Part shown: one piece after another, positions 36,971 to 48,070 of the stretch | Layout: every line of letters begins with the position of its first letter | How positions within the stretch are numbered: position 1 is the first letter of the stretch | From: Brassica napus | Lineage: Eukaryota; Streptophyta; Magnoliopsida; Brassicales; Brassicaceae | Assembly (NCBI RefSeq): GCF_020379485.1 | Contig: NC_063445.1 | Coordinates: 55,949,422-56,013,421 of the forward strand | Length of the DNA stretch: 64,000 nt | Reading direction: 5' to 3' | Notes under the pieces: generated by a model | Told to the model about the DNA's origin: nothing | The model's database searches: none | What the model saw: only the letters and a program-made list of their open reading frames with translations | Position numbers and translations under genes: made by a program

Positions 36971-37215
36971 CTAACTGGTGACCAAAGAATGAAAAATAAT
37001 ATACATTCTTTGTTATTCATTTTTTATTTTACCATTAATAAGAAATAGTTTTTCTTTTTTATTCCTTCTTATTCCTTTTATTCTAGAAGAATATAGAACA
37101 AATTTGTTCCTCCCCAAAATTGATGAGAAATAATTTTTTTTTCATTCATATAATTTTATTCCTCTACATTTGTTTCCTACTTATTCTTAATGTTCCTCTA
37201 ATGATCACCGGTTAG
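36971..37215. mobile_element. MITE with CTAACYGGTGAYCA ends
   Basis: About 245 bp. Left CTAACTGGTGACCA and right complement CTAACCGGTGATCA form terminal inverted repeats; the interior is AT-rich with inverted ATTCTT/AAGAAT words and no ORF. It resembles non-autonomous hAT-like elements of crucifers. No clean target duplication is visible. Confidence 0.6.
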
Positions 37216-38129
37216 ATCCATAGTTAAACTTAGATATTTGATTTTGTCACAATACTTTACGATCGTTTAAACTATATATATTCATATATTTTTATTTCCA
37301 TATACGACTTAGTTCCTAATAAACTAATATGGAATATTGTTGTTGATGGAAATTGGAATTAACTAAAAGATTTCGTTAGTTTCGTTTTTTTGTGATAGTA
37401 TATATAGGAATATTCGATTAATTAGTTAAGTTTAGATTTTATTTGACCAATTGATATCATTTTAGGGTTAATTCAAATTTGTTTATAATTTTGTTTGTTT
37501 CTTCAAATTACACTTTTATGATTTTCAATAAACATGAATATTTTTGTAACAATAGAATCGTTGCTTTTAATAAGAGAGATATATGTGGAGTGGTGTTTTT
37601 AATAAATAGAATAATTATTTAGGTAAAGAGTAATTAAATTAGGAAAACACATTAATAGCTTAAATTTATGGTTATTTAATATTTTAGTGGCATGTTATTG
37701 TAAATATTGTGCAAATATAAGGGTAAGTTTAATTTTGTACTCCTGTTTTAATAGATTAGATAAATACATGAGCAAATGATTTTCAAAAGTATGGGGAGAT
37801 AGTATGTTTAACGTAAAAAAATTAAGAAACAACGGTCATGTTTTATGTTCTAAGTTACTGTCGTAATCTTATCTTATCTTAGATAACCTTCACAATAAAT
37901 GGTCCTCCCTATCATTAATGTGTACAGTACATAATTGAATCAGATTAATATACCTAATTAAAATTAGTAACGGGAATACTAATTTTTATCTCGAAATCAA
38001 AGAGGATAAAATATAGAAACAAAGTCAAATTTTAAAACTAAAATAATAACGATGAAAGAAATAAAATAAAAATCTTTTAAAAATAAAGAAATAAATAAAT
38101 AAAGAAATAAAATAAAATAGATTAAAATA

Positions 38130-38682
38130 TTGGAAATAAAAGTCCAAAAAAGGCTACGCAGTGTGGAAATAAACCCGAAAAGGAGGAAGGATGGGGCCAT
38201 AGCCTTTCTGCTGTGGAGTCGTTATCCAAATCGGAAGCGAATAGACTCGACTCATCTCCGCCATCATCACCGTCTTCTTCTTATCTCTCTCTCTCCGTCG
38301 CCAGACGCTTCTCAGATCCTCCGATCCGGCAGCGTTTCATCACTTCTCCGCCTAGAGACCAAGGTAAGGAACGAAATAGCTAAGCATCTCTCTCTCTCTC
38401 TCTATCTCTCTTGCTACGATTAGTTTCCAGATTCGTTAATCGAAATTTTGATTGGATTACGATCAAATGCTTCTTCATATATGAATCGATCATTGGTACG
38501 AATCTTCTTTCAGGAAGGAAAGCTTGCGAAATCGCGTAATCGAATCTGATAACGTAGCTAAGAGTTTTTCGACGGTTTGGATTAGGAATGGTTTCGCTGC
38601 CATCTGTGTGTTGAATCGTTTGTTTGTGTATGCCTCCCGATCAGCGAGTCTCAGGGAACCACAGAGAGATTAGCTTGACGAT
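38130..38682 (+). promoter_or_regulatory. LCBK1 5' UTR with a leader intron
   Basis: The leader is rich in CT (CT run at about 38385-38408). A probable 5' UTR intron spans 38364-38513, from AAG|GTAAGG to CTTTCAG|GAAGG. CT-rich leaders with an intron are common in constitutively expressed plant genes. The ORF beginning at 38130 is not credible as protein. Confidence 0.5.
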
Positions 38683-41600
38683 ATGCAGAACAGTGGTGTG
38701 AATCGTACTCCTTCGTTAAAAGTAGCCATCCCTCAGGGGTCACAACAGTCGCTTAGGCGTTTAGGAATCTGCTCTCAGATAGCCACGGGAGGATCTCAGC
38801 AGTCCTCCCCTGTTGTGTTCCCCGAGAAGCGGAGCAAGAAGGTGAAGGCGTCTTCTAGACGCGGCGAGATTAGTACTGATCATCCAGAGGTGAAACCGAA
38901 AGCTGATGAGCATAGGATTGATATTGGTGGAGGAGGGGATGAGAAGTCTGATTTGTTAGGTAGTCTTGTTTACTCAGGGAAGCTTTTGTTAGTCAAGAGA
39001 GGGAAGGATGCAACATCTGCAACTGACGTGTTTAACAAGAAAGCAGTTGATGCAAGGCTTACTAGGAGGGCTTTGGTTTGGGGCTCTAACGTGCTACAGC
39101 TTGATGATGTTGTCTCGGTATAGTTTTCTCTTGCTTCTTGGAGTAAATGGACTTGCAATGTACTCTGTGTTAGTAAACTTATATATGTTTTTTTTTTTAA
39201 TTTTTACAGTTGACATACAATGTGGGTCTCAAGCATTTCACCGTTCATGGTTATCCAGTGGGCAAGGGTTGCTTCACGAAACCAAAGAGAAGCCGCAAAG
39301 ATTTTCGTTTCATCGCACCTACGGTAGAAGAAGCAGTTCAGTGGGTGGCTAGTTTTGCAGATCAACAATGTTTTATCAACTGTTTGCCACATCCTTTAGT
39401 CTCGAAGAAACAGGGTTCATCTGAGTTGTTTTCGGTTCCTATCGATACTCCTCCTGAGTTGGTCTTTAGGTGTAAGAGTGCACCCAAAATGCTTGTCATA
39501 TTGAACCCTAGGTCAGGGCATGGACGATCTATCAAAGTTTTCAACGAGGTAGTGGAGCCAATATTTAAGGTAACCTTGTCCATCTTTTTGTTTTATTTGG
39601 ATGTTGTAGTTGTAGTCTGCATCATGACATATTATGCAACTTTCATAAAATAATAATGCTTTTTGTATTTTGTGTGTGATTTCTTAAACTCTCACAGCTG
39701 GCCGGGATTAAGATGGAGGTTGTCAAAACAAATAAAGCGGGTCATGCGAGAGAGTTGGCTTCCACTGTCGATATTAGCTTATGCTCAGACGGTATCTATG
39801 CTTGGTTCTTTACTGAATGATATTGTTTACACATATCAGCTTCTGATATGCGTAATCCATCTTACATTTCTACTATTACTTATGAGATCTTGGTAATTCT
39901 TCCAGGTATAATTTGTGTTGGAGGTGACGGAATCATCAATGAGGTGTGATAGTTAACTTTTCTAAACTTTGCTCATTGGTTTATACTTTCTTTAGGAGTT
40001 AAGTTCGAGAAGTGCTGTTCATAATATTCCAAACTACTTTTTTCATAATATTCCAAACTACTTTTTCTTATCTGCTTTATTACTTGCTGAATTGCCTTGC
40101 CTCTGAACCAATTTATGTATTGAACATAATTTTACTGGTTTTTTTCAGCGTGCTCGTGCCAGTTTGCAAGCATGCTGAATCATGTTAAGACTTAAGAGTT
40201 TAGTAACTCTTATTCTCCGGAGCTAGGGCTTTGGGATGTATCTTATAAGGAATTACTTGCTCGAATGAAACACATGCATAGTTGATTTTTTGTCCAATGT
40301 TGAACTCTCTAGGTTGATTAAGATGCATGGAAAATACAGCCTTTGATGTTAACCTATCCTACATTCTATTTACTTCGAATGAACTTTTATCTCATTGCCT
40401 GCCCCTTTCCAATGTTGCAGGTTCTTAATGGTCTACTTACTCGAAGTAATCAGAAAGAAGGGGTTTCTATCCCAATTGGAATAGTTCCTGCTGGCTCTGA
40501 TAACTCGTTAGTTTGGACTGTTCTTGGTGTTAGAGATCCTATTTCTGCAGCACTCTCTATTGTGAAGGTACTTTTAGCTTATATCCTGTTGGTCCCTGGC
40601 TTGGTTTATCCTGCCAGCAACATTATTTCTCAGCTCTAAGGAATTTTTTGTTGGTTTAGGGTGGCCTAACAGCTACTGATGTCTTTGCTGTTGAATGGAT
40701 TCATACGGGTGTAGTACACTTTGGAATGACTGTTTCCTACTATGGTTTTGTTAGCGATGGTAAGTGAGAATACCTGTGTGGATTGTCTTGTTAGAGCTTC
40801 CATTAATGAACAGTATATCTGGTGTGATCAGTTATTATGTATTCCCACCTTCTTTGCTCATTCCTGTGTCTGCAACTGTTTGTATCTTTCATGCATTTTA
40901 AAGGATAATCTATTCATTCTTCCTTAAATATCTCAACTGCCACAATGGGAACACTCTATTGACTCACACTTTGCTTGCTTGTCATAGCATTCTGCAAGAT
41001 TGTCAGAGTATGCACTACTCTCTTCAATGATGAATTTAGAAGCTGAAAATTGCTTAGTTCTTGTAGCATACTGTGGTTAAAATAAAACACAATGAATTCG
41101 TCAAAATGCTGGAAATCTCTCTCTAGTTCTCTTACAGTTCCGACTTGTGTTTGATATATTAGTTTGAGTTATGGATGCTGTTTCGTGTCTGACAGAATGA
41201 TTCTTTCTGTGAAGTATTTCTCTTGCACATACCAGTACTTTCATGCATATAATATTCTTCGACTTAACTTTTCTATACCTAATATTCATGGGTTTTAAAC
41301 TTTCTTTCATTGTTTATTTGCAGTTCTGGAGCTCTCTGAGAAATATCAAAAACGCTTTGGTCCTATGCGTTATTTAGTAGCTGGATTTCTCAAGTTCATG
41401 TGTTTGCCAAAGTATAGCTACGAAGTGGAATATCTTCCAGCGCAAAAAGAGGATGCAGAAGGCAAAACTAGTCTTGAAAAGGAAGTTGTTGATGTGCAAG
41501 ATCTCTACACGGATGTAATGAGGAGATCAAGCAAAGAAGGATTACCTAGAGCCTCCAGTTTATCAAGCATCGACTCTATAATGACCCCAGGCGCAGGCGA

Positions 41601-42488
41601 ACTAGACAGATGTAGCAGCACACATGCCAGCGCCGAGCCATCTGAATATGTTCGCGGAATAGATCCTAAAATGAAGCGCATGTCCTCTGGCAGAAGAGAT
41701 ATGGCAGCTGAGCCAGAGGTTATTCATTCTCAAGGACAGTCAACGACCCCTAATTGGCCAAGGACAAGGTCAAAGTCAAGAACAGATAAAGCATGGATGG
41801 GGTTAACATCCGTGCAGGATCCTCCTCCAAATCGATGCTCCTGGGGAAACACCGGTGCTCACGACAGAGAAGATATTTCATCTACTGTATCCGACCCGGG
41901 TCCGATATGGGATGCGGGACCCAAATGGGACAGTGAACCATCTGCTTGGGATGTAGAGAACTCGATCGAGCTGCCAGGTCCTCCAGAGGATATAGAGACG
42001 GGACTGAGGAAGCAAAGCGTGACACCGAGATTCGAAAATAAATGGGTTGCTAGAAAGGGACATTTCCTAGGCATCATGGTCTGTAACCACGCTTGTCGGA
42101 CCGTGCAAAGCTCTCAAGTGGTGGCTCCCAATTCAGAACATGACGATGGTACAATGGACATGCTCTTGGTTCACGGGTGTGGGAGACTGAGGTTAATTAG
42201 GTTTTTTATCCTTCTGCAAACCGGTCGACACCTTTCGCTTCCTTATGTTGAGTGTGTAAAGGTAATCTTTTTTATTCCTTGTGCTAGAGTAAGCCTAGAC
42301 GAGAGTGTGGTTTGATCAAAATGCATTACAAATTGAATCAGGTGAAGTCGGTGAAGATAAAGGCGGGAAAACAGACGCATGACAGTTGTGGTATAGACGG
42401 AGAGCTGTTTGCATTGAATGGAGAAGTGATATCGAGTATGCTACCGGAACAATGCAGATTGATCGGTAATGCTCCTGAACGACATTAG
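38683..42488 (+). CDS. LCBK1: Sphingoid long-chain base kinase (DAGK-type catalytic domain)
   Basis: Phosphorylates sphingoid long-chain bases such as phytosphingosine, acting in sphingolipid signalling (Arabidopsis LCBK1, At5g23450, by memory). Exons 38683-39117, 39210-39569, 39698-39791, 39906-39943, 40421-40567, 40660-40759, 41324-42261 and 42342-42488 give an uninterrupted 752-residue frame. The N-terminal 110 residues are low-complexity and basic. Residues about 100-210 are PH-like (LVYSGKLLLVKRG to VQWVASFADQ). The catalytic domain starts near residue 239 with MLVILNPRSGHGRS and includes IICVGGDGIINEVLNGLL and IPIGIVPAGSDNSLVWTVLG. A variable Ser/Pro-rich insert (exon 7) precedes the C-terminal GTMDMLLVHGCGRLRLIRFF, a conserved late motif of the family, and ends DGELFALNGEVISSMLPEQC. 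No frame errors. Confidence 0.95.
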
Positions 42489-43192
42489 TAGTTAATTAAA
42501 ATCTCATCAAATTATGTGGATGGAAGGAAAGAAAGAGGGAGAGTCCAGGTGGTGTCTATAGGATTCCTTTTTTGGTGGTGGTTTTTGTTCTGGTCGGCGG
42601 CGTCAGTAGCTTTGTGATAACGAGGAATAAGATTGAGAGTATGAAACTGTGATCACCATCCTTCCCTTTGTATATTCTTTTGCCCTTTCTCAATGTGTGT
42701 GTTTGAATATATATAGATATGTACTAGATCACATGTGTTATCCAACAATTGTTCGTGTGTTTCGCTTGAATATGCCAACACTGACAGGTTTATATAATGG
42801 GTAAGGCCGGTTTAGTTATATGTATACTACCTGTAGACGCATTTGATCATACAATGGCTGTAATCTCATTGTGGACATGTGTATGTCAAAGCCACTGACC
42901 ATTTGTAACATATGAAAAATATCAACTTTTATTCTGCAGAGCATCCATCAGCCGCACGTTCCTGATCCTGTAAAATTTTCGCATTTGTCTTTTTCCAAAG
43001 GACACGTGTGTTCTTCATTTTCTTAGTATTCACTCTTATCCATTTAATTTCCTAAACCTTTATTAGTGCATCACTTTTATTACAGAACAGAAGAGAGAAA
43101 AACGAAACAGTTGTTTATTTTCTCCTACAGATCGATTCCCACTTTCCCAAATCTTTCTTCCAACACACAGATTCTCCTCTCGGCACTCAGAT
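42489..43192. other. Intergenic: LCBK1 3' UTR and promoter of the FTR subunit gene
   Basis: About 700 bp. The left half is transcript trailer. The right half holds the promoter and leader of the next gene; GACACGTGTG (about 43002-43011) is a G-box-like ACGT element. Confidence 0.5.
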
Positions 43193-43660
43193 ATGAGTAG
43201 CCTCATCGCTTCATCCGCCACCGTTCTCCCTCCGTGCGGCCCCACGGCGCTCAAATCTTGCATCTCCCCACCTCTCGCCTCCCAATCCCGAACCAAACGC
43301 GCGAGCTCGAGAAGAGCTTCAACCATGACGGTTCGATGCGACGTAGCTGTGAAGTCAGCTGATTCGGTGAACGCAGAGGAGGCCGAGCTTTCGGCAGAAG
43401 AGATCGAAGCGAAGGCGAAGGTGGGATCTTCGATCAGAGTGACTGCGCCGCTGAAGGTTTACCATGTGAACCGAGTCCCGGAGGTTGATTTGGAAGGGAT
43501 GGAAGGTAAGCTGAAAGACTACGTGGCCGTGTGGAAAGGGAAACGGATATCAGCTAATCTTCCTTACAAGGTTGAGTTCTTTAAAGAGGTTGAAGGTCGT
43601 GGTCCTGTTAAGTTTGTTGCTCATCTCAAGGACGACGAGTTCGAGTTCATCGATGCTTGA
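43193..43660 (+). CDS. FTRA: Ferredoxin-thioredoxin reductase, variable subunit (chloroplast)
   Basis: Single-exon gene of 155 residues. The variable chain stabilises the catalytic subunit, which passes electrons from ferredoxin to thioredoxins in the chloroplast stroma. Residues 1 to about 45 form a Ser/Thr/Arg-rich transit peptide (MSSLIASSATVLPPCGPTAL). The mature part has the SH3-like barrel sequence SSIRVTAPLKVYHVNRVPEV, EGMEGKLKDYVAVWKGKRIS, LPYKVEFFKEVEGRGPVKFV, ending DEFEFIDA. This matches the family length and end. The syntenic counterpart is At5g23440 (FTRA1, by memory). GC content is higher in the transit-peptide half. Frame intact. Confidence 0.94.
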   Translation: MSSLIASSATVLPPCGPTALKSCISPPLASQSRTKRASSRRASTMTVRCDVAVKSADSVNAEEAELSAEEIEAKAKVGSSIRVTAPLKVYHVNRVPEVDLEGMEGKLKDYVAVWKGKRISANLPYKVEFFKEVEGRGPVKFVAHLKDDEFEFIDA

Positions 43661-46286
43661 TGATGTGACAACAAAGGCAGATTCTTTTTCTCTTCTTGTG
43701 TTTGGTGAAGCCTGGGAATGGAGAGAATGATTTGTATGTACTGAGAATACTGATGTATGTGTGTGTATACCTTTAGCAATCATATACATAAGCATCTCTT
43801 CACTTTCCATTGTTATTATTAATTCATCCATTGCCTTAATCTTGATAGATAGTTATCATCTAGGATTGGAAGGAACGAAAAGGTGGATCTTTGTTAGGTT
43901 GTGATTGTTTCAGACTCTTCCTTGTCAAGATCAAATTCCAACTTTGGGGGAAGTTTGCAATTGAGACTAGCTACTAGCATCACTGAAATGTAGAAAAAGG
44001 TTGGATATTGATACATGTATGGACTTGATCATCTTAGATTGGTATTGATATAGTTCATAAGGAGAATTTTAGGTTGTGATTGATTATAACTCTTCCTTGT
44101 CAATATCAAGTTCCAACTTGGGGGTACTAGATTTGGAGTTTGCAACTGAAACTAGCTAAGCTTTATTGAAATGTAGAAAAAAATATTGGGTCTTGATCAT
44201 AATGGTATGGGGCTGACTCAGGGTTTTGAGGATCACAATGATTCTACTAGATTGAGACTTGAGACTGTAACATTGTCTCATGGCCTCCATGCAGTTAGAT
44301 CGTCCGTTATTATCAAAGCCAAAGTTTCTACCAGTCCAACGTTGGTCCATGATAATTGTTGAAACATTGTATATTTTCTTTACATAAAATCTGGAAAATT
44401 ATTGACAGGGTCCATGATAATAAGATATGTATCATCTATAAGCAATAATCACATATTATTGATTACATGTCCATTGCCCAACCCTCTGCTTTTTAATGTG
44501 GATTTGGTTCCAAGGGGAGTCTTTACAAATACTAAACCTGATTCTTACTAAGTTAACCATAAGAGCTTGGAAGGCTAGATCATCCCGGGTTAGCTGCTTG
44601 TCACTTTTATCTTTATCTTTGCGTTGGCGAAGCAGAAATATCTTATTTGCTCTAACTTTGGTGCGTGTGTGTCTAGAGAGAGACAGAGGGACACAAAGAT
44701 AGAAGCCATATGGGTTGGTCTTCTAGCTGTTCTTTTATGAGTACTAGAGTTTATGATATTTAGAAAGAGACATGTTTTGCTATTAACACATCCAAATAAA
44801 ATTTTTGTGGTTTCATCTTCGATTTTCAATCTTATGTTTTACATTCTTCATTCTATGAGCCAACAAGCAGTTGTTTGGACATGTACTATGTCCTTCGATA
44901 AGATCCATTAAATTAGTGAATTCAGCCCAACAAAAAAAAATACTAAAAAATATCTAGATGCTTTCTTCTATAAATAGACATGAACTAGTTTAAAGAATAA
45001 TCATTCATAAATACATAAAATCGGCATAGAATTATAGTTTAGAGATTTGTCATCTTAAACACTCTTCTTAACAAAGAATTCTAACCGATTTGGATACAAT
45101 TTTCTTTATAACTAATCGTGATTCTTATACTAATTATCTTTCAAATAATTTACCATCAGCTTAATCTTGAACTCGGCGAATACAGATTCAACCATTTTAA
45201 AGCAAAAAGAATAAATAAAAAATTTCAATTCAAATCTTAAATATATGAGTAAAATTGTTCCAAGTTTCACTTTGAAGAGAGTTTCTTAACCTTAATGTAA
45301 GTTGATGTAGCTGATAGATGCCAAAGGAAATGTAAGACATTTAAAGAAGAGGAAGAATAAAGAAAAATACTTATGGAAATTAAAGACATAATAGAAACAA
45401 AACTTGGAAAAAGAGGACATTCTCTAAAAACTGCAATAAACCCAACCGACTATAGATTACTTGAGAAGATGAAATTGCCAAAACCATGCAACGGTATTCA
45501 TCAACTACCTAATAAAACAAAACTATCCCTTTGTGTAAACATAAGAAAATACAAAACAATTATTTTCTGATATAATTTTAATTTTTTTTTTAAATGAAAT
45601 TGACTGTGAAGTAGCAAACCCATGCCTCTGCTCTGCGTTACGTTAAGAGACAACGACCATACGTGGCTAATGGCTTTTGCTATACAACTTACCCTTGTAC
45701 ACCTTCTACGTATCCTCCTCTTTTATTCCCAGACCATGCTGTTCACTTTCGTTTGTCTCTTTTGTAGATTTAGATTCTCTTCTTGGATCTTACTTTTTTC
45801 TTTTCAATTATGTCATTATTGACCAGAATATTCTAGCTAGTTTAAACAATTTGTATGTACTTAACACGATATGAAACCCAAAAAATACAATCATTGATTC
45901 AAATTTTGGCTAGGATGTAACTTATATTTCCCATGGACTTGAGATGCATGTGTTTTGTGGCATTAAACATTACGTTTGGTGAACAGTATTATATGTCAAA
46001 GTTTAACTCCCCACCTGCAATTCAATGCCTGGTGAAACCGTATAGTCTTATAGTATGCATGTGATTCTCTGCAGAATGGATGTAATAATCATAAAGTATA
46101 AATAAATAAATAAGCGAGACGTCAACATCAATTCTCCCTCTTGGTACAACAAAGAGAGATATACTGCTTTTTTTTATAAGTAGTCTTCCTCCTCCACGTT
46201 TGACTTTATTCACACTCTTTTCACTTTGCAGCTCTCCCTATTCTAAGTTTCTAACATTCGACCCCTCTAGAAAAGAAGAAGAACAA
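43661..46286. other. Intergenic between FTRA and the small basic protein gene
   Basis: About 2.6 kb with no convincing gene. It contains a diverged direct duplication (43894-44010 and 44070-44190), otherwise AT-rich DNA, and the promoter of the next gene in its last few hundred bases. Short ORFs around 44496, 45373 and 45622 show no family features and are not called. Confidence 0.6.
43894..44190 (+). repeat. Diverged direct duplication of about 120 bp
   Basis: TTAGGTTGTGATTG.., CTCTTCCTTGTCAA.ATCAA, TTCCAACTT.GGGG and GAAATGTAGAAAAA occur in the same order at 43894-44010 and at 44070-44190. Non-coding. Confidence 0.7.
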
Positions 46287-46448
46287 ATGGGATGCATGGA
46301 GCTAGGGACGAAGAAGAAGAAGCTGATAAGGCGCATTTTGTGGAGAATCAGAGCAAAGATTAAGAAGATGAGATCACCAAGAGACAAGAATAAGACCAGC
46401 TTCAACTATGATCCTCTTAGCTATTCTCTTAATTTCGACTCTCCATAA
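46287..46448 (+). CDS. Small basic protein of 53 residues with a YDPLSYSLNFD C-terminal motif
   Basis: ATG in good context (AACAAATGGG) opens MGCMELGTKKKKLIRRILWR, a strongly basic stretch with a short amphipathic segment (RIRAKIKKMRS), then NYDPLSYSLNFDSP and a stop. Small plant proteins ending in YDP.SY.LNFD are a recurrent, poorly characterised family, often stress-responsive in expression data, which is why I call this real despite its size. MGC at the N-terminus could accept myristate and palmitate, which would place it at membranes; this is inference. It stands alone between FTRA and HMGB6. Confidence 0.65.
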   Translation: MGCMELGTKKKKLIRRILWRIRAKIKKMRSPRDKNKTSFNYDPLSYSLNFDSP

Positions 46449-46543
46449 ACCGAATATACGTCTTCTTTTCTCTATATCAGCTTGTGCGATATTATATGTA
46501 TGTTTCTAATTCTAGGTATGTTGTTTTCTTCTTCTATGACTAT

Positions 46544-46703
46544 GTATTAGGTTTATATTAACATATTGTTTAAGTTCATCATCTTCCCTAAATCTAATGT
46601 TCCAGTGTATTAGGTTTCTATTAACATATTGTTTAAGTTCATCATCTTCCCTAAATCTAATGTTCCAGTGTACTAGGTTTCTGTTAACATGTTGTTTAAA
46701 TTA
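46544..46703 (+). repeat. 63-bp tandem repeat, about 2.5 copies
   Basis: Units start GTATTAGGTTTATATTAACA at 46544, GTATTAGGTTTCTATTAACA at 46607 and GTACTAGGTTTCTGTTAACA at 46670. The period is exactly 63 bp and the third unit is partial. It lies directly downstream of the small basic protein gene. Confidence 0.9.
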
Positions 46704-47699
46704 ATCAATATCTACTGTTTTACTTCTTTAACTGAAAATATAAAATTATATAGTTTGAATGATATTAAACTGTAATCGTTATATAAAATGTTTATTTTTC
46801 ATTATTGAGGTAAAAAGTTAGTCTATAATCTCCCAATGATATCATACACTGTAAGAAACACAGAAGAGAGAGAGTTTCCACACATAGTCACCTATCTAGT
46901 CATGTTGACCGAAGATTCATTTACCAGTAAAAAAAATGAAGAGAGAATTAAGACAATTGAACCATTAGATATTCCGGAAAACCCCATCCTAACTTGGATT
47001 ATAGTCCTATAGATATCTACAGTGGTCTTCATAGCCAATTAGTCTTTACATGTCTATATAGTCCTATAGATATATATTTAAACCAAAATATTAAAAAGGG
47101 TACACTAGACTCGAAAGAAAGAGAGAGAAGAGAAAAGGTCAGGGGTCTGAGATTCTCTGAGGTGGGCACAGGAAGCAAGAAGTGGTAAATTCACCTTCCC
47201 ATCACCCTAAATCCCTAAATGTCTTCTCAGTTCTGAAACACCCCACATGGCAATCTTACTTCACAGCCTTTTTCAGATCTTTACCGTTATGCATACACAC
47301 GGTACTAAATTTACTATTTTTATTTAACCACGTTTAAATCTAAAATTAGTCATGTATGGATAAGAAAAAAACATGAAAGTTATGTTTCTTATCATATAAG
47401 TTTTGTTTACTGGTCTTAGAGTAGTTTACTGGTCTTTTAGCTATATAACACTATTTATACTTACACTATGAAATAGATTTAACAAATAAAAATGAACCAG
47501 TTATCCATAATAAGAAAGATGTTTTAAAGTCGCACAAATTTTCTGAAAAGTTTGAAAGCAGCAGTTCTTGCTTTCTTCTCATTTCTTTGACATATTATTA
47601 TTTTTTAATGTTGAAAAATACCCCACTAATAAAGGCCCTCTTATATTCAATATAGATTGGGCTAGATCATTTGAAGATGGCAAGATGCATTGGATACTC

Positions 47700-48070
47700 T
47701 CGAATTTTATAGATAAATGGGCCTTCTAGCCCATCTATTTTTACCGCGAAACCCAAATTAACAAACGAAAGAGAGACCGCGAACATTAAATATCAACAAT
47801 AGCGAATCTTGACCGTCCATTAGCATCCTTACACAAAACCAACGGTCAATAGCTCGCCAGCTCACAGATCCGTGCCAAAACTCAAAACAAAAGTTTTTTT
47901 TTCCGCGGGACTTACATTGGCGCCACAACTTAACGAAAACGAGTTTCGTTTCCCTCTCATCACTCCCTTTTTCTACTCACTGTGCTCCTCCGAAACTTTC
48001 TCATCGATTCTCTCAACCTCAACAAAAAGATTATATTCTCTCCTTCCGATCTAGAAAAAAAAAGAAAGAG
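47700..48070 (+). promoter_or_regulatory. HMGB6 promoter: inverted site II pair and E2F-like site
   Basis: TGGGCC (47718-47723) and AGCCCA (47728-47733) form an inverted TGGGCY pair. ATTGGCGC (47916-47923) matches the plant E2F consensus WTTSSCSS, about 150 bp before the ATG. Together they suggest proliferation-linked expression. This is inferred from motif matches only. Confidence 0.45.

Larger units (their letters stand above)
34481..38129. other. Gene-free, AT-rich, repeat-containing intergenic region
   Basis: About 3.6 kb without a credible ORF. It contains an element with GC-hairpin ends (35881-36942) and a MITE (36971-37215), described separately. Another hairpin-less end-like word, GTTTTAATAGATTAGAT, lies at about 37745. 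The remainder is featureless AT-rich DNA. Confidence 0.7.
46449..48070. other. Intergenic between the small protein gene and HMGB6
   Basis: About 1.6 kb. It contains a 63-bp tandem repeat (46544-46703), AT-rich DNA, and from about 47640 the HMGB6 promoter and leader. No other gene is supported. Confidence 0.6.

Noticed and set aside
45373..45874. Three ORFs of about 65 codons between FTRA and the small basic protein gene
   Set aside because: AT-rich low-complexity translations, overlapping each other, with no recognisable motif.
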